The notes beneath the pieces are model-generated. The model searched no databases, was not told the origin of the DNA, and saw nothing but the letters and a program-made list of their open reading frames with translations. A stretch of 64,000 nucleotides of DNA from Cerioporus squamosus (taxonomy: Eukaryota; Basidiomycota; Agaricomycetes; Polyporales; Polyporaceae): contig JABYQS010000013.1 in NCBI GenBank assembly GCA_022592435.1, forward strand, positions 124,001 to 188,000. Reading direction: 5' to 3'. How positions within the stretch are numbered: the first letter of the stretch is position 1; the number at the start of each line of letters is the position of its first letter. Position numbers and translations under genes: made by a program. Positions 49,608-61,773 of this stretch are shown in pieces.

Positions 49608-52600
49608 ATGCCACAACACCCCGGAAGCCGCGCAGAGACACCGCAGACTGGCAGGCTGCCACATCCATTCGATACCGACTATGTGGACGAACGGTGAGCA
49701 TATGAATCTTAGACGAGGCAGGCGGATGTAAACAAGACACACAGGCATTTGCAGCAATTTGAGGAGGCCCTTAAGTCGGACGACAATGCCATGCTGAGCG
49801 ATTTCAATACGGAGGTGCCGAACAGTCCGGTCGTTGGGCCCCAACAACTTGCGGTGCCACCATATGGTCAGCGTGTACGGAAGGTGTCTGCGCTGTCGGA
49901 CTTCGCACCTGTGAATGTAAGGGTTAAGAGGTGAGTACTCCCGAAGCCGTGAATATGCCCTGTGTATTCATTCCCCGCGCAAGACGGAAACGTCCACCAC
50001 GACCTGCGCACAAGGGCCGCGAGTGGCTCTACCTCATCCTACGTTGGCCACTACTGGTACGTTGTCTCCAGGATGATACTTCCCATCTCGACTAACCGTC
50101 ATCAGGGTCTAATATTTCTATTCATTGCCGCACAATTTGGCATGTATATTATGATTCGACAACTGGTGAACGCGAAGGAGTGGCTCTCAGCATGTATGTG
50201 CTCTTCCCGTTCATGCATGTGGTCGCTCTTACTGACTAGTTACTGAAGGGCGCGGTCGCAGAGGCATACTACGCAAGAGGTTGCGCAATGCGCGGACGTA
50301 TCAGGTGCGCTTGGGTCTGTCGTAGGACTTACCCAGGCTTGTTGACTGCTATCGCAGGAATGGAAAGACGCTGCGCTGGCATTGGACGAGTACATGCACT
50401 TCGATGATTGGAAGCTCATGGACGAGGACATGTACTATGACTGGAAGCTAGTACGGAAGGTGCGCTGCATGCCACTGTCTCATGCGACACGGAAAGTTCA
50501 CCTAGTAGGCCTTCAGGTCAGGAGGTCGCTGAAGACGTTCCGGGAGAAGAACGACGCTCGTGGAGTCCTTGGTGTACTAGAGACATGCATCCGGACAAAC
50601 TTCGCCGGAGTTGAGTCGGCAAGGTACGTCTTGAACTCCTTGCGATGAGTGCAAGCACTAACCTGCCTCCAACAGACTGTACAGTGAGGTTAGTGCACTT
50701 GGAAGCCTCGCTTGGGATGGTGCTGACCAGCGTTGCAGACGTACTATGGGACGAAAGTGTTGATAGAATGTGCGTCCTCGAACACACCTGTGACTGCTCG
50801 GATATTGAAGCACGTCTTTTGCAGCATACATCGACGAGGTGGAGATGGCCCTCCAATACATCCGGGAGACTCCAGATATATCCAACGAAGAGAAGAAGAG
50901 GTTTTTCAAGAGCGCCAACACCAACCTCGGAACGTCCGCGTTATGTTTATCTGGCGGCGCATCTTTCGGATATTGTACGTCTAATGACGTTGGTGAACTT
51001 GTGGACTACAAAAGGTATTAACGTAGTACTGCTCCCATATCAGATCATTTCGGCGTCGTAAAGGCGTTCCTCGACGAAGGTCTCCTCCCACGCGTCATCT
51101 CAGGTACCTCTGCAGGCGGCCTTGTCGCAGCGTTGATATGCACTCGGACCGACGCCGAGCTCAAGGAACTTCTTGTCCCTGAACTCGCCAACCGCATCAC
51201 AGCGTGCGAGGATCCATTCAAGGTCTGGTTCAAGAGATTCTGGACCACCGGCGCCCGGTTCGATAGCGCGACCTGGGCCAGAAAGGTCTGCTTCAGTCTC
51301 ACGATACGCGCAACAAGGATCTAACCTAAACATACGGCTGCAGGCGTGCTTCTTCACCAGAGGTTCAATGACTTTCCGGGAGGCGTATATGCGGACCGGA
51401 CGCATCTTGAACGTCTCGGTTATCCCCGCGGAACGGCATTCGTACGTGCTCCCATGTCCTCTGTCTATCCGAGATTATGCTGAACACATCTTCAACAGAC
51501 CCACCAAGTTGTTGAACTATATTACCGCACCTGACACTGTCATCTGGAGCGCTCTCCTTGCCTCCGCCGCCGTCCCGGGCATCCTGAATCCTGTCGCGTT
51601 GATGCAGAAGACCAAAGACGGCAACATAGTGCCATGGAACTGGGGAAGCAAGTTCAAGGACGGTTCGCTCAGGTATGTCGGCGCGATGAGGTGTTTCTGC
51701 GCTCCGCTCATAGGTCGCGCAGGGTTGATATCCCCGTGCAGGCGCTGAATCTATACTTCAATGGTGCGATGGGTGCTTGCAGCAGTCTGTTGAGCTAGCG
51801 CTGACGTATGTTATCCACATAGTCACGCATCCAATCGTCTCGCAGGTCAACCCGCACGTGCACTTGTTCTTCTTCGCGCCGCAGGGCTCCGCTGGGAAAC
51901 CTGTAGCGCATAGCAAAGGCAAAGGTACATCGCACCCAGGCTATTTTGACCCCTGTCTGACTCTTCTCAGGTTGGAGGGGCAACTTCTTGCTGTCAGCAG
52001 CGGAGCAGTGGCTGAAACTAGAGCTCACGAAGAATTTCAAGGTGCGAGCTTGTCCATGCCTTCTGTCCAAGTTGATCTGTTGACGGTGCTCGCAGTTGAT
52101 CCGGGACCTCGACTTGTTGCCCCAATTGCTGGGACAAGATTGGTCTAGCGTTTTCCTGCAGCGGTTCGAAGGTTCAGTGACGTGAGTATGTTCGTATCTT
52201 GGATGCCATGACCGGGCTGATCGTTTCTATGCTATATAGTATCTGGCCTCGTACCAGGTTCACGGTAAGTGGGAACGGACACAGATGACAGTCAGAAACT
52301 CACGACCGTCATAGGATTGGATCCACATCCTCAGCGACCCTGACCCTGCGGAACTGGAGAGAATGATGCGGATAGGACAACTTGTCACTTGGCCAAAGGT
52401 ACGTGCCATTCTCTGCTGGAATACGTGTTACTCTGACCGTTGACCCTTGTGCAGCTCCATATGATTGAGAATCGATCGCGTCTCGAGAAGCAAATATTCC
52501 TTGGTAGGCAGAGCGTTCGGAGGGCGCTGCACAATCGCGCCGGCGAACGGGTGGTGTCGAAGATCGAATCGCAGCCGCAACAACCGGTTCCTCCGCCAAA

Positions 52601-53204
52601 CACAGGCACAAAGCTTCCAGCGGTGGCCCCTCCCATATCACTTGCACCTTCAGAGGAGCCGCTACCCATGGACACGGACGCGGAGGCTTTGATGATAAAC
52701 GGCGACGGCGACGGTCGGGCATCTCCAGTGCACGAGTCGCGATCTCTGCAGAGCATCCCTGAATCCAGTTCTACTCGCTCTCAGCCACGGCGTCGGCACA
52801 GTCGTCGTTCATCATATCACCGAGACGGTGCCTTTGACGGTGACTTTGGAGGTGCCACGCCGGACCCACCACCACCACCTTCAGGCAGCGAGACTGATCG
52901 TTACTCAGGACGCCACACGAACTCACCTACACATCACACCCACGTGAATGGGAACCTGCTTAAGAGGTTTAGCAGGACTTCCTTGCGCGCGGCGTTCAAT
53001 TCGTTCCGTCGACCTGCGCGCCCGTCGCCTTCGGAGATGGAGGTCGAGCCTGAACAGACGTGGTCGGAAGACAGCTCCTCGGGCGACGACGATATCTCAA
53101 TACTCTCGAGGCGACGGGGTAGCATGCGGTATCCATCGGCGTTTGAGTTGCACACGGAGCTGTCGGACGATGATGGACAGCCCGAGGTCGACCAGGATAG
53201 TTAA
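49608..53204 (+). CDS. Patatin-domain triacylglycerol lipase, Tgl3/4/5 type
   Basis: Twenty exons starting at the ATG at 49608 and ending at 53204; 854 residues. Boundaries: 49608-49693, 49745-49930, 49984-50056, 50106-50193, 50249-50304, 50358-50459, 50517-50623, 50676-50688, 50739-50769, 50825-50974, 51044-51285, 51344-51441, 51499-51672, 51723-51763, 51823-51924, 51971-52041, 52096-52181, 52240-52264, 52315-52398 and 52455-53204. The N-terminal DUF3336 region has a hydrophobic helix (GLIFLFIAAQFGMYI) and GVLGVLETCIRTNFAG. The patatin domain has the oxyanion segment LCLSGGASFGYYHFGVVKAF, the nucleophile GTSAGGL and the catalytic Asp in KDGSLR. All parts of the Ser-Asp dyad are present. It would hydrolyse triacylglycerol on lipid droplets. 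The C-terminal 200 residues are Ser/Arg-rich and acidic. Confidence 0.93.
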
Positions 53205-53517
53205 CCCACATTTAGGACCTGCTTGCTTCGCATGCTCTTGCTATCTTAGTATTGTACCATCTGCTATCACATTCCACTGGCTTCTTTCGTCCACTCGAAT
53301 CGGGCGAGGTTAACACTAAGAGACAGGGACTTGTGGGAGTTCGCAGATACAGCCGCAGGCGCCGGTGTTTATGGCAGTCGTCACCCGTGGGCACAATCGT
53401 GTTTGAGTCCTCTGCACCTCCCGTACTGTGTGTGCAGTTCTCAATACCACCATCTTCTCCCTTCTCTTACTTCTGTCTGATACCCTCTACCGCTTCTTGC
53501 ATTTACCTGGGAAGAGA
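53205..53517. other. Intergenic region
   Basis: 313 bases between the lipase stop and the first PUB gene start on the same strand. Pyrimidine-rich towards the start codon (CTTCTCCCTTCTCTTACTTC). No gene. Confidence 0.5.
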
Positions 53518-54556
53518 ATGGATCCTGAAGTCAACGGCCTCGGAGAACCGCAAGCTCCTGGAGCTGCTCGTCCCGACCACGACGCTGTGGCGGCAGCATT
53601 CGAGCGCAGACTGCAGGCCGAAAGAGAGAAGGCTGCGGCTGCAGGTCCCTCCTCCACATTTGACGGCAATCATGAGAAGCGGCAGGAGTTCAGGAGAATG
53701 ATAGACCCCGGTATCCTACGCCCAAACCCCCGGAAGCTCGCCTTAGAGTCCCTCCAAGTACAGCCAGTTCCTGTCCTCGTCTGACAAAACGGCTGGAATA
53801 ACATCTGTGGTGTGTTGCATAGACGCTTCTGAAGCTCGCCGAGAACATCATTGCGCACCCCGATGAGTTGAAGTACCAGAGGTTCAAGCCGACGAATGCG
53901 ACGATCAAGCGGACGTTGGTCGAGCCGAGGGGAACGCTCGAGTACGCAGTCGCGGTACGTCCTATCTTCTATACTCTGTTTCATGACAACTCAAGTGGTG
54001 GGCTTGCATAGCTTGGTTTTCATCCAGAGGTATGCGAGATTCTTTCCGAGGAGGCAACGTTGACCTGACCTACCGTGTGGCGTCTAGGTTGACAACTTCC
54101 AGCCCTTCTACATATGGCACAAACGTCATATGAACGACCTCAAGATTGGTGCTGCAATGATTAAGGAAGCTCTTGACCGCGAGAACGTCAAGGAGGTGCA
54201 GGCGCAGCGTAGGAAGGAGGAAGAGAAGGCGGCACAGGAGGCAGCAAAGGCTAAGGTATTGCTCCTCGAAGACCTAGCCCTATATGCTGCTCATCATGAT
54301 TCTAAAGATCAAGCAAGCGTTCTATGACGACAGGAAAGGCCGGGCCATGATCGACGAACGAGAACGAGTGGCACGCGCAGCTGCGGCTGCGAAGCGTGCC
54401 GCGGGAGGCATGTCGCCTGAACCTGAGCCTGCGGACTACCGTCCCAGACATATGCCAGGTTCTGGACACACGCTTTCCGGTGAAGTCATCGACGTCGACG
54501 ATGGGTCGGACGACGAGAATGCTGCCGCCCGCGATGATGACGACGACGACGAATAG
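53518..54556 (+). CDS. PUB-domain protein, copy 1
   Basis: Exons 53518-53757, 53823-53954, 54012-54029, 54088-54255 and 54308-54556, all in phase zero; 268 residues. A charged N-terminal helix precedes the PUB domain at about 80-150: TLLKLAENIIAHPDELKYQR, FKPTNATIKRTLVEPRGTLE and LGFHPEVDNFQPFYIWH. PUB domains, as in peptide N-glycanase and UBXD1, bind the C-terminal tail of the Cdc48/p97 ATPase. A role as a Cdc48 adaptor in protein quality control is inferred. The C-terminal half is a Lys/Glu coiled coil and an acidic tail (VIDVDDGSDDENAAARDD) containing a SUMO-interaction-like V-I-D-V-D-D. A second copy follows at 54970-55877. Confidence 0.85.
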
Positions 54557-54969
54557 ATGGTTCCACAGCCCTCACGATCTCAATGGAGTGTACTTCCCAT
54601 CCAAGATGTCTCTGTAGCTATATGTGTGCACTATCCGCCAATGTACGATGCTTTTCTGTCTACCCTACCGCAGCAGCCTGCTGGATGTCACCGGAGCGCT
54701 GCGGTAAATTCTTCTCAGCCAGAATAGGCACGGTACGATCTGTGTACGTCTCCTTTCTGGTGGATAGCCTATGCTCACATTGAGACTACCGCAGTGACTA
54801 TCCCACCCATGACCACACATGTGTATATCGAAGCTGGAGTCGCTTCTGCTTCTCCAGCACGATTCCACGAGGCCTCAGGGTATAAGAGAACATCACCAGT
54901 CGTCATTATCAGAACCGTACTTCTCGTGCACCCTCAACGGCCACCGCCTCTTACTCGCACTCAAGGGAA
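54557..54969. other. Spacer between the two PUB genes
   Basis: 413 bases between tandem genes on the same strand. It includes the 3' UTR of copy 1 and the promoter of copy 2. No coding signal recognised. Confidence 0.45.
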
Positions 54970-55877
54970 ATGTCTGTTACCCGTGCTGGCACCAGCCAAG
55001 CTGTGGACAGAGCTGCCGTCGCGCTCGCGGCGCAAATGCGGGTGATGTCCTTGCGAAAGAAACCGCAAATACTTCACAAGTCCTTCGATGAGGAGTGGGA
55101 CCTCCGCCAAGATTTTAGGCGGAGGATCGACCACGATATCCTCGAAGCAAATTCACCCAAGGTGGCGTTCGAGTCTCTCAAGGTGAGCCGTCAGGGTGCT
55201 TCGTTCATTCAACATAGGTCTGAGATGCGGTATGCCCAGACGGTGCTGCGGCTTGCCCACAATATTCTTGCCAATCCTGGAGAGAAGAAGTACCGTCGCT
55301 TTAAGATCACAAACGATCACATCAAGAGTAAGATCGTGGAGCCAAAAGGCGTGATGCAACTCATCATGGATGTCAGTCTAATCGTCTTCGACTGCCTCTA
55401 CTATACGCCGCCTCATGTGCTGATGCCACTTCTACAGCTCGGTTTCCGTATCAAGGTATCTTTCCGTCGTTTGAAGCACGTTCTTCCGCTGCTTCACCGG
55501 ACCTGACACAGGCAGAGAATTTCGAGAGCTTCGCCGTTTACAGCGGCAAGACATACGATCAACTACGTGTCGGCTCGGCGATCATAGAGGAGGTACTGCT
55601 ACGAGAGGTACAGAAGCAGGAAGAGGAAGAGACCCGACGCGAGCGAGAGAAGGTCGAGTTGGAAGCCCACAAGCAGAAGGTTAGGTATACGCTCCTGATA
55701 TCCTGGACGAGAAACCGTCTCACCTGTAGCCTTGTATAGCTCCATGACCAGTTCCTCGACGACCGCCTATCTGTCAATGCAAGGCTACAGAGAGAACGTC
55801 ATCTACCTCCAGAGAAAGGGATTCCCGCTCGCAAGGGTGGGCCAAAGAAGGCCAACGTTGTGACTGTTCATGGTTAA
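54970..55877 (+). CDS. PUB-domain protein, copy 2 (diverged tandem duplicate)
   Basis: Exons 54970-55182, 55240-55371, 55438-55455, 55512-55679 and 55740-55877, all phase zero; 222 residues. The three internal exons are 132, 18 and 168 bases, exactly as in copy 1. The PUB domain reads TVLRLAHNILANPGEKKYRR, FKITNDHIKSKIVEPKGVMQ and LGFRIKAENFESFAVYSGK. It keeps the helix pattern, but many positions differ: IWHKRHMNDLKIGAAMI in copy 1 is replaced by VYSGKTYDQLRVGSAII. The C terminus lacks the acidic tail of copy 1 and ends Lys/Val-rich (GGPKKANVVTVHG). Identical intron positions with strong protein divergence mean an old duplication under different constraint. The frame is intact, so the copy is likely functional. 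Confidence 0.8.
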
Positions 55878-56566
55878 ACTTCGAGCAGTCGAGGACAGAA
55901 TGACAGGACGACAATAATACATGAGATGATGATGTTACACGGTAGCAGAACCAAGCGATACGAACTGAGGTTATATGTATTGAGAATTGAACAAGCTATG
56001 ATCCAGTAGATAGGTAATACGTACACAACAGCGGCTAGTACCAGCGGTCAAGCCGCATTCGGGGACGGACTCGCTTTCGCCAATGACATTCAGCAGAAAG
56101 CCAATGGGCGTAGCTCACGTTGGAAGCATCCAAGAGGCCACGCCGACAGCTGCTTGTGAGGAGACCACGCGTCCGGCGCAATCGACAACGACGGACCCGG
56201 AGTCACCTCCGTCAGAGAACGGCCCAGACTATCCCTTCCCGACAATCCCCTACTCCTTTGATGTTTGGGAGCCGCCGCCGACAGCTGTTTTCAGTGGGCT
56301 CAGGATATTCCCATCGCAGCCCAATAGATACACATAGGGCGATTTACTACTATAGACGACACTTCAAAGCTTGAAGCTTGAAGAGTGGACCACGATGACG
56401 CGTTGTCAGCTTGCGTACGTGTTTCGTGATGCAAGGTGCAGCAGGGTTGCGGCCTTTCGCTCGCGACGAGCCTCCTCGACTGCAAGTGGCCCGGATATAT
56501 TGAACTTGATGTTGATTGACAATGGGTTACAAGATGTCGAGGGAACACGCTTTCCGAGGTATACTA
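55878..56566. other. Intergenic region between convergent genes
   Basis: 689 bases with the 3' ends of PUB copy 2 and RDH54. An 84-codon ORF (56083-56337, plus) with a Pro/Thr-rich middle is open, but I see no support for it as a gene. Confidence 0.45.
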
Positions 56567-59500
56567 TCACGCATCTTCCTCCTCAACGTCACCATCGTCC
56601 ACTGAGGACTTTGTGCTACGCTCGAAGAGGAACGATATCGAGCCTCCTGGGACGTTATCTCGCGCGAAGGACTGCTCTTCCGACATGATCCTGTCCGCAG
56701 CGTCAAGAAGCTTCGCCGACAGGCTCTGCGGTGCACTCGAGCGTTCCTTCGTGTCCTCTTCATGGGAGTAAATAAGATGCGTGAGCATGTCGTCGTCAAC
56801 GCGATCCACCGCCCCTGGTTGAAGGCAGTTGATGTGAGTCCACTCCCCGAGGGCTGCGAGCTGGGCGCGCTTCTGCTTCAGGTACTGCAAGCAGGGATGG
56901 TGTTGTCAGACAATCTGTCGGTATCAGCACGGAGACCTAGACTCACTGCCTTATCGACCTTGTCAATATCCTTCTGTTTGACTTGGGAGGCTGCCATGAA
57001 GCCTTTCAAGGGGTCCTCGTCGTCATCGTCACTAGACGACTCGTCTTCCAACGCCTTCTCTAGCGCGTCCCGTCCGATCCTGCTCGGCGGTAGGTTGGTA
57101 CCGGACGCCTCGCATGGACAGTCGAGGAGATCGTGTGTGTTGCAGGCCGTGTGAGGATGCACGGAGAAAATATCAAGGAGCTTCCTTCGAATTAGCCAAC
57201 GAGATGAACTGTTGTGTCGAAACAACTCACGTCTTTGCGCGTGAATGAGTCCGACTTTGAGTCCGAAGAGCCCTATAGCAATCGTCACGTTCATGTTCAT
57301 CCAGCTGCGTGAAGACAGCACACGCACAGTACCCATCAATGCTGAGGGCAGATATGTCAGTTGAATTCGCGGAACGCCATACAGAGCGGGACTCACAGTC
57401 GCTCAAGCCCAGTTTGGTAACTTGACGTTGGTATATTTTCTCTGTGACATCTGCGTTTCAGTACAGGGATTCCCAAAAATCTCCGTGTAACATACCATCT
57501 ATCGTTCCAGTCGTCAAGAAGCGGTATATATACACAGGCCGTTTTTGCCCATCTCTGTCATGATGACGCACGTGTCAATACGAGGCACGACATGCTCTAC
57601 AAACCCCACTCACCGATGAATGCGCGCCATTGACTGCAGATCATGACTGACAAGGATATGAGCATTGAACACAAATCTATACGGCTTCACCATTACCTCG
57701 GATTCCAATCCGAGTCGATCAGACAAAGACGAGAGGCGCCAATGAGGTTGAGCCCGACACCGCCAGCTTTGGAACTGAGCAAGAAGACAACTACGTCGCG
57801 TTGAGTTCATGACACCCTGCGAGGTGACGTTGGAACGTACAGCGTTTTGCCTGTGAAGATCTATTGAAATCATTGACGTATTCTTGGCGTTTCGGCGCAG
57901 GAGTGCTCCTGCAAGCGGTGAGTGACCAGTACATAACGGCGCTATCTCTGATACGTACCCATCCAGACGATGATATGTGTATGATTTCTTCTTACAGTAG
58001 GCTTCTATGATGTTCAATGTCGACGTGTAGTGAGACACTATGATGCATTTCTCCTCGGTGTGCTGTGATAGGGCCTCTCGTCAGATGCGCCAGCAGTGGA
58101 CGGAAGGGACAGAGCGTACCTTCTGCAAAGCTCGCAGTAGACGAGCCAAGGCGGACAGTTTCCCTGCATGACAGCGTTGGCATCACAGACAACGACAAAG
58201 ATCCACCCAACTCACCGCTGAGGGACACGTCTTCAACTTGAGCTCGCTCCGGCAGCAGAGTAAGTGCTTCCTCAATGGCATCGCGCTTCACAGTATCGCC
58301 ACTCTGCTGCGCCTTAAGCTTCGCCTGATCAGCGGTGGCTTTGAGGAGAATGGGACTATTGCTGATCTTCGTGAGCATGTTGATTAGAGCAAGAGACTCC
58401 GCCGTAGAGTTTCGGACAAGGCTGTCGAGCTTGCCATGGGAGAGAATCTTCTCAAAGATAGCAAGTTGCAGCTTAGTCGGGGTGATGAATACGACATATT
58501 CATCTGCAGCAATTCCTGATTAGCCATATGGCTTGCTATAAAGCGGCTAACTCACGCTTGGGCGGAAGATACTTCTTCATCATTGTTGCCTCCCTCCGCA
58601 GAACGAAGCTCTTTGCGATACTCGTAAGCTGTAGGGTGGAATGATAAGGCAACGTTCGCTGGAAAGACTTGTTCTAAGCGTACCTGCGCCGAACGAGCTT
58701 CCCCAATCTCGGCCTCCTTCGCACTACACCCTGGGGCACGACTCTTCAGTATAGGTGTCTCGTATACTCGCTTGAAGGTGCTGTAGTCATCAAGGAGTCC
58801 AGGGTTGCAGAAGTCGGCCTACTACAGTGTAAGGAATCATGTTGAAACGGACAGTAGTGAAACCCACCATCGCGTGGAACTCGCTCAACTCATTCTGTAT
58901 CGGCGTTCCGGACAGAATGACACGTCGTGGGGTCCTCAACGCCTCGAACATGGTCGAAGTCTTGTTATTAGCCGACTTGAGTCGGTGTCCTTGATAGGGT
59001 ATGAGACGAGCGTAATTTACCAGCGCAAGGCGGGACACTCACCTTCGTCGCATATGATTAGGCCAATCGGCGGCCTAGTACCAATGGGTTAGCGAGACTG
59101 GTAGCGCAATATGCACGGCACTTACTGGCAGTATGCTAGATCCTCACTGGGAGGCGCGACATCAGCTCTCCCGACGGCTGCATACGCAACGAGACGACAT
59201 ACATCACAGTGCGCAGTCGTTCGTATCCGATTACTAGTACTTGATGTATCTTACTGCAAGTACGTGAGCGCGGCGTAGAAACGTAGCAGACGGAGAACGC
59301 ACGAGTTCAGAAATTGTTTGATGACTCTCTTGTCCTTGTCCCCGGTGAACACGCCGACACGATCCTTTCCTAGCCTGGTCACAGGTGAGATACTCCGGAC
59401 TAGCGGGCCACAGCTCAACATCAAACATACCACTTGTGAAACTCGTTTTTCCAATTCTGTCCAGTACAGTTCAGTAGCAGCACGAACGTTGCTGAGTCAA

Positions 59501-61467
59501 GAGGCTTACATTGACGAGTGATACCGGACAGACTATAAGCACCTTGCCCAGGACAGGCCCAGCTCCGGCATATGGATTCTGCTCTGAACAAAATGTCAGA
59601 TGTATTTCTCTTGCCATTGTGTGCTCTCACTCACTGAGCAGTGTCCATACGAGGGTAATAGTCTGATAATGACGCGCGTCGATGTCTTCCTTTATCGGTA
59701 GCTTAAAAGCTACTCACCTGTAAGGTCTTGCCCATACCCCTACACGATGTTAGTACTTGTGCTGGAACAATAGCAAAACAAACATACATCTCGTCTGCGA
59801 GGATACATCCTTGGCCCTCGTGCTTGCGCAGACCCATCACGCACTCATACAAGAATTGGACACCTACGAAGCCCCTCAACACATGCACTTCGGATGTATG
59901 CGTATATCGGTACAACTCACCTTCCCTCTGGTGCGGGCGAAGATGCCGAGCGAGGACGGGGTCAATCACAACAGGGACAACCGGGAGGTTCCTATACAAC
60001 GTCAGAGACGGGATCCATGCAGCAAGCAGAAGAGACCCACTTCTTGTTGTACTTGGCCTGGTGCTCCTTTGTGGGTGCTTTCATCACGACTGCCCCAGGG
60101 GCGTCAGGATCGTGTCTATACAAGGAAAGAAATTCGAGTCAACCTAATCAGAGAGCGAGTCCGTTAGTACACATACAGTGGTCCTTTGGGCTTTGGCTTG
60201 GCTGCAGTTCCATAAAAGGATGCCGGCGGTATGAACTTCTTCGCGGACGCGGGTGAGTTGACAGCCGTGACGGAGGGACTCGAGCTACTAGTGGCTTCCT
60301 GAGATGTTCGTCTCTCACGAGCCGCATCTACGAGGAATGACGGCCTTGCTTGGGAAGGGAGAGAATCACTATACTCTGGATCAAGCGGCGGCTCCGCGGA
60401 GTTTCCGACGATGGCCGGGAGTTCAGCCCGAGATATCTCGCTATCCAGCTCAACTTCTCGTTGTCCGATGAACGTCTTATAGCTGCTGTAAAGCGGCAAC
60501 CCATCCCACTTCTTCGTCCCCATTCTGACAAAACCGCCGTTAGCGACACGAGCCTTAAAGCGACGAAAGGACCTACACCAATCCCGTGTCTCCGACCAAC
60601 GTGAGCTTGTCTCCCTTATGTATCACGAATCCGTCACCGTCCCACGTCTTGTGCTTCTTCTGCTGGGGCTTGCGCCTATATGCGTGTTCACGCACTTGTG
60701 GTGATCTCAAAGAACGCAACACTCACCAGTTAGCAGTCCAATAAGAGTCCCGGGGGGCTGACTTCGGTGCAGCCCTCTGCGACGCAACCAAGTTTACGGG
60801 TTCCAAGTCTACACCACTCTTCTCCTTCTCTGCGGCTGCGGGGGTGGTATACGCGGTGGCCCTGCCGCCATTCAGCGTCTTCGGTCGCAGCGGGACGAAC
60901 TGCTTGGCGGCGCTCGGTCTTGAGTTGGCCGCAGTGGAGACGTCCGGTATACCCCCTCTCCCAAAGCATTTTCCGGATAGGAAGTCTGTACGCGACAACT
61001 GGTGGTCGATCTCGATTTCGCGGCTACCCAGAGCGAACTCCACGCCCTCGGCGAGCTTGTGGGTCGATTCAATACCATACGGCTTTCCAGAGCCGAGCCT
61101 AGCATATGCGTCGTTACAGACAATGCATCAAAGTCAGGTTCAAGGTAACTCACTGTCGGTTGTCCGAATCATAGAGCGTGCATCTATTCCCGCTCACGAC
61201 CAATACTGCATCTCCGTCCCAGGTCTTGTGTTTCTTGTATTGCGGATTGCGCCTGCAAGCCAGCCGTCCTGCTCACCAGCAGTCAAAAGAGCAGCACAAA
61301 TGGACGCACCATTGTACCATCCAGTACTGGTCGCCTTCCATCGTCGAAACTCCGGATGACCCATCGTCCTCGACAGCCTGTCTCTTCCGACCGGCAGTAT
61401 TCAGGTCATGATGGTCAGATTTGCGCTTGCTAGAGCTCGAAGCAGCGAGATTCTGAAAAGCAGGCAT
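56567..61467 (-). CDS. RDH54: Rad54-family DNA translocase Rdh54/Tid1 with two ZGRF1-like domains
   Basis: Many-exon gene from the ATG at 61467 to the stop at 56567; only some boundaries were fixed (first exon 61310-61467, second starts 61252). Two N-terminal DUF2439/ZGRF1-type modules share a core: [15 protein letters not shown] near 61210-61250 and [15 protein letters not shown] near 60610-60680. The SNF2 ATPase motifs follow: GMGKTLQ (Walker A) at about 59719-59739, [14 protein letters not shown] near 59000-59060, [29 protein letters not shown], and [20 protein letters not shown] (motif VI) near 57550-57640. The C-terminal region has DSFTRKD and [13 protein letters not shown], as in Rdh54. 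Rad54-family enzymes remodel Rad51-DNA filaments in homologous recombination in the nucleus; Rdh54 acts chiefly in meiotic interhomologue repair. The exact exon list between motifs was not fully checked. Confidence 0.88.
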
Positions 61468-61773
61468 ATTGGGAAAGGTGAAAGCGGTGGCTCGGTGGTG
61501 GCTGGGGAGAGAGTCGCGTTCGCGCTTGATCGGTACGCGTCGCGACGCGCTCCTGAACCCACGTGTGCGTGTCCTCTGTGTGAGTATCCCACGCCACTTC
61601 CCGGTCAGAACCGGATATTGAAGGATCATGAAACAGCTCTGGAAACTTGCTGCCAGTGCAAACCGTCGGATGGCGCAGATGCATACGATGAAACATACAA
61701 TAGAATAATAGCCATAAGTACACCAGGTCGTCGACATCTACCGAAAGTCTGCCGGAACCCCATCCAGCATCGC
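61468..61773. other. RDH54 upstream region
   Basis: 306 bases between the RDH54 start and the stop of the next minus-strand gene. It holds the RDH54 promoter and the neighbour's 3' UTR. No motif recognised. Confidence 0.5.

Noticed and set aside
56083..56337. 84-codon plus-strand ORF between PUB copy 2 and RDH54
   Set aside because: Pro/Thr-rich, no domain, no clear promoter, and located where two convergent 3' UTRs are expected.
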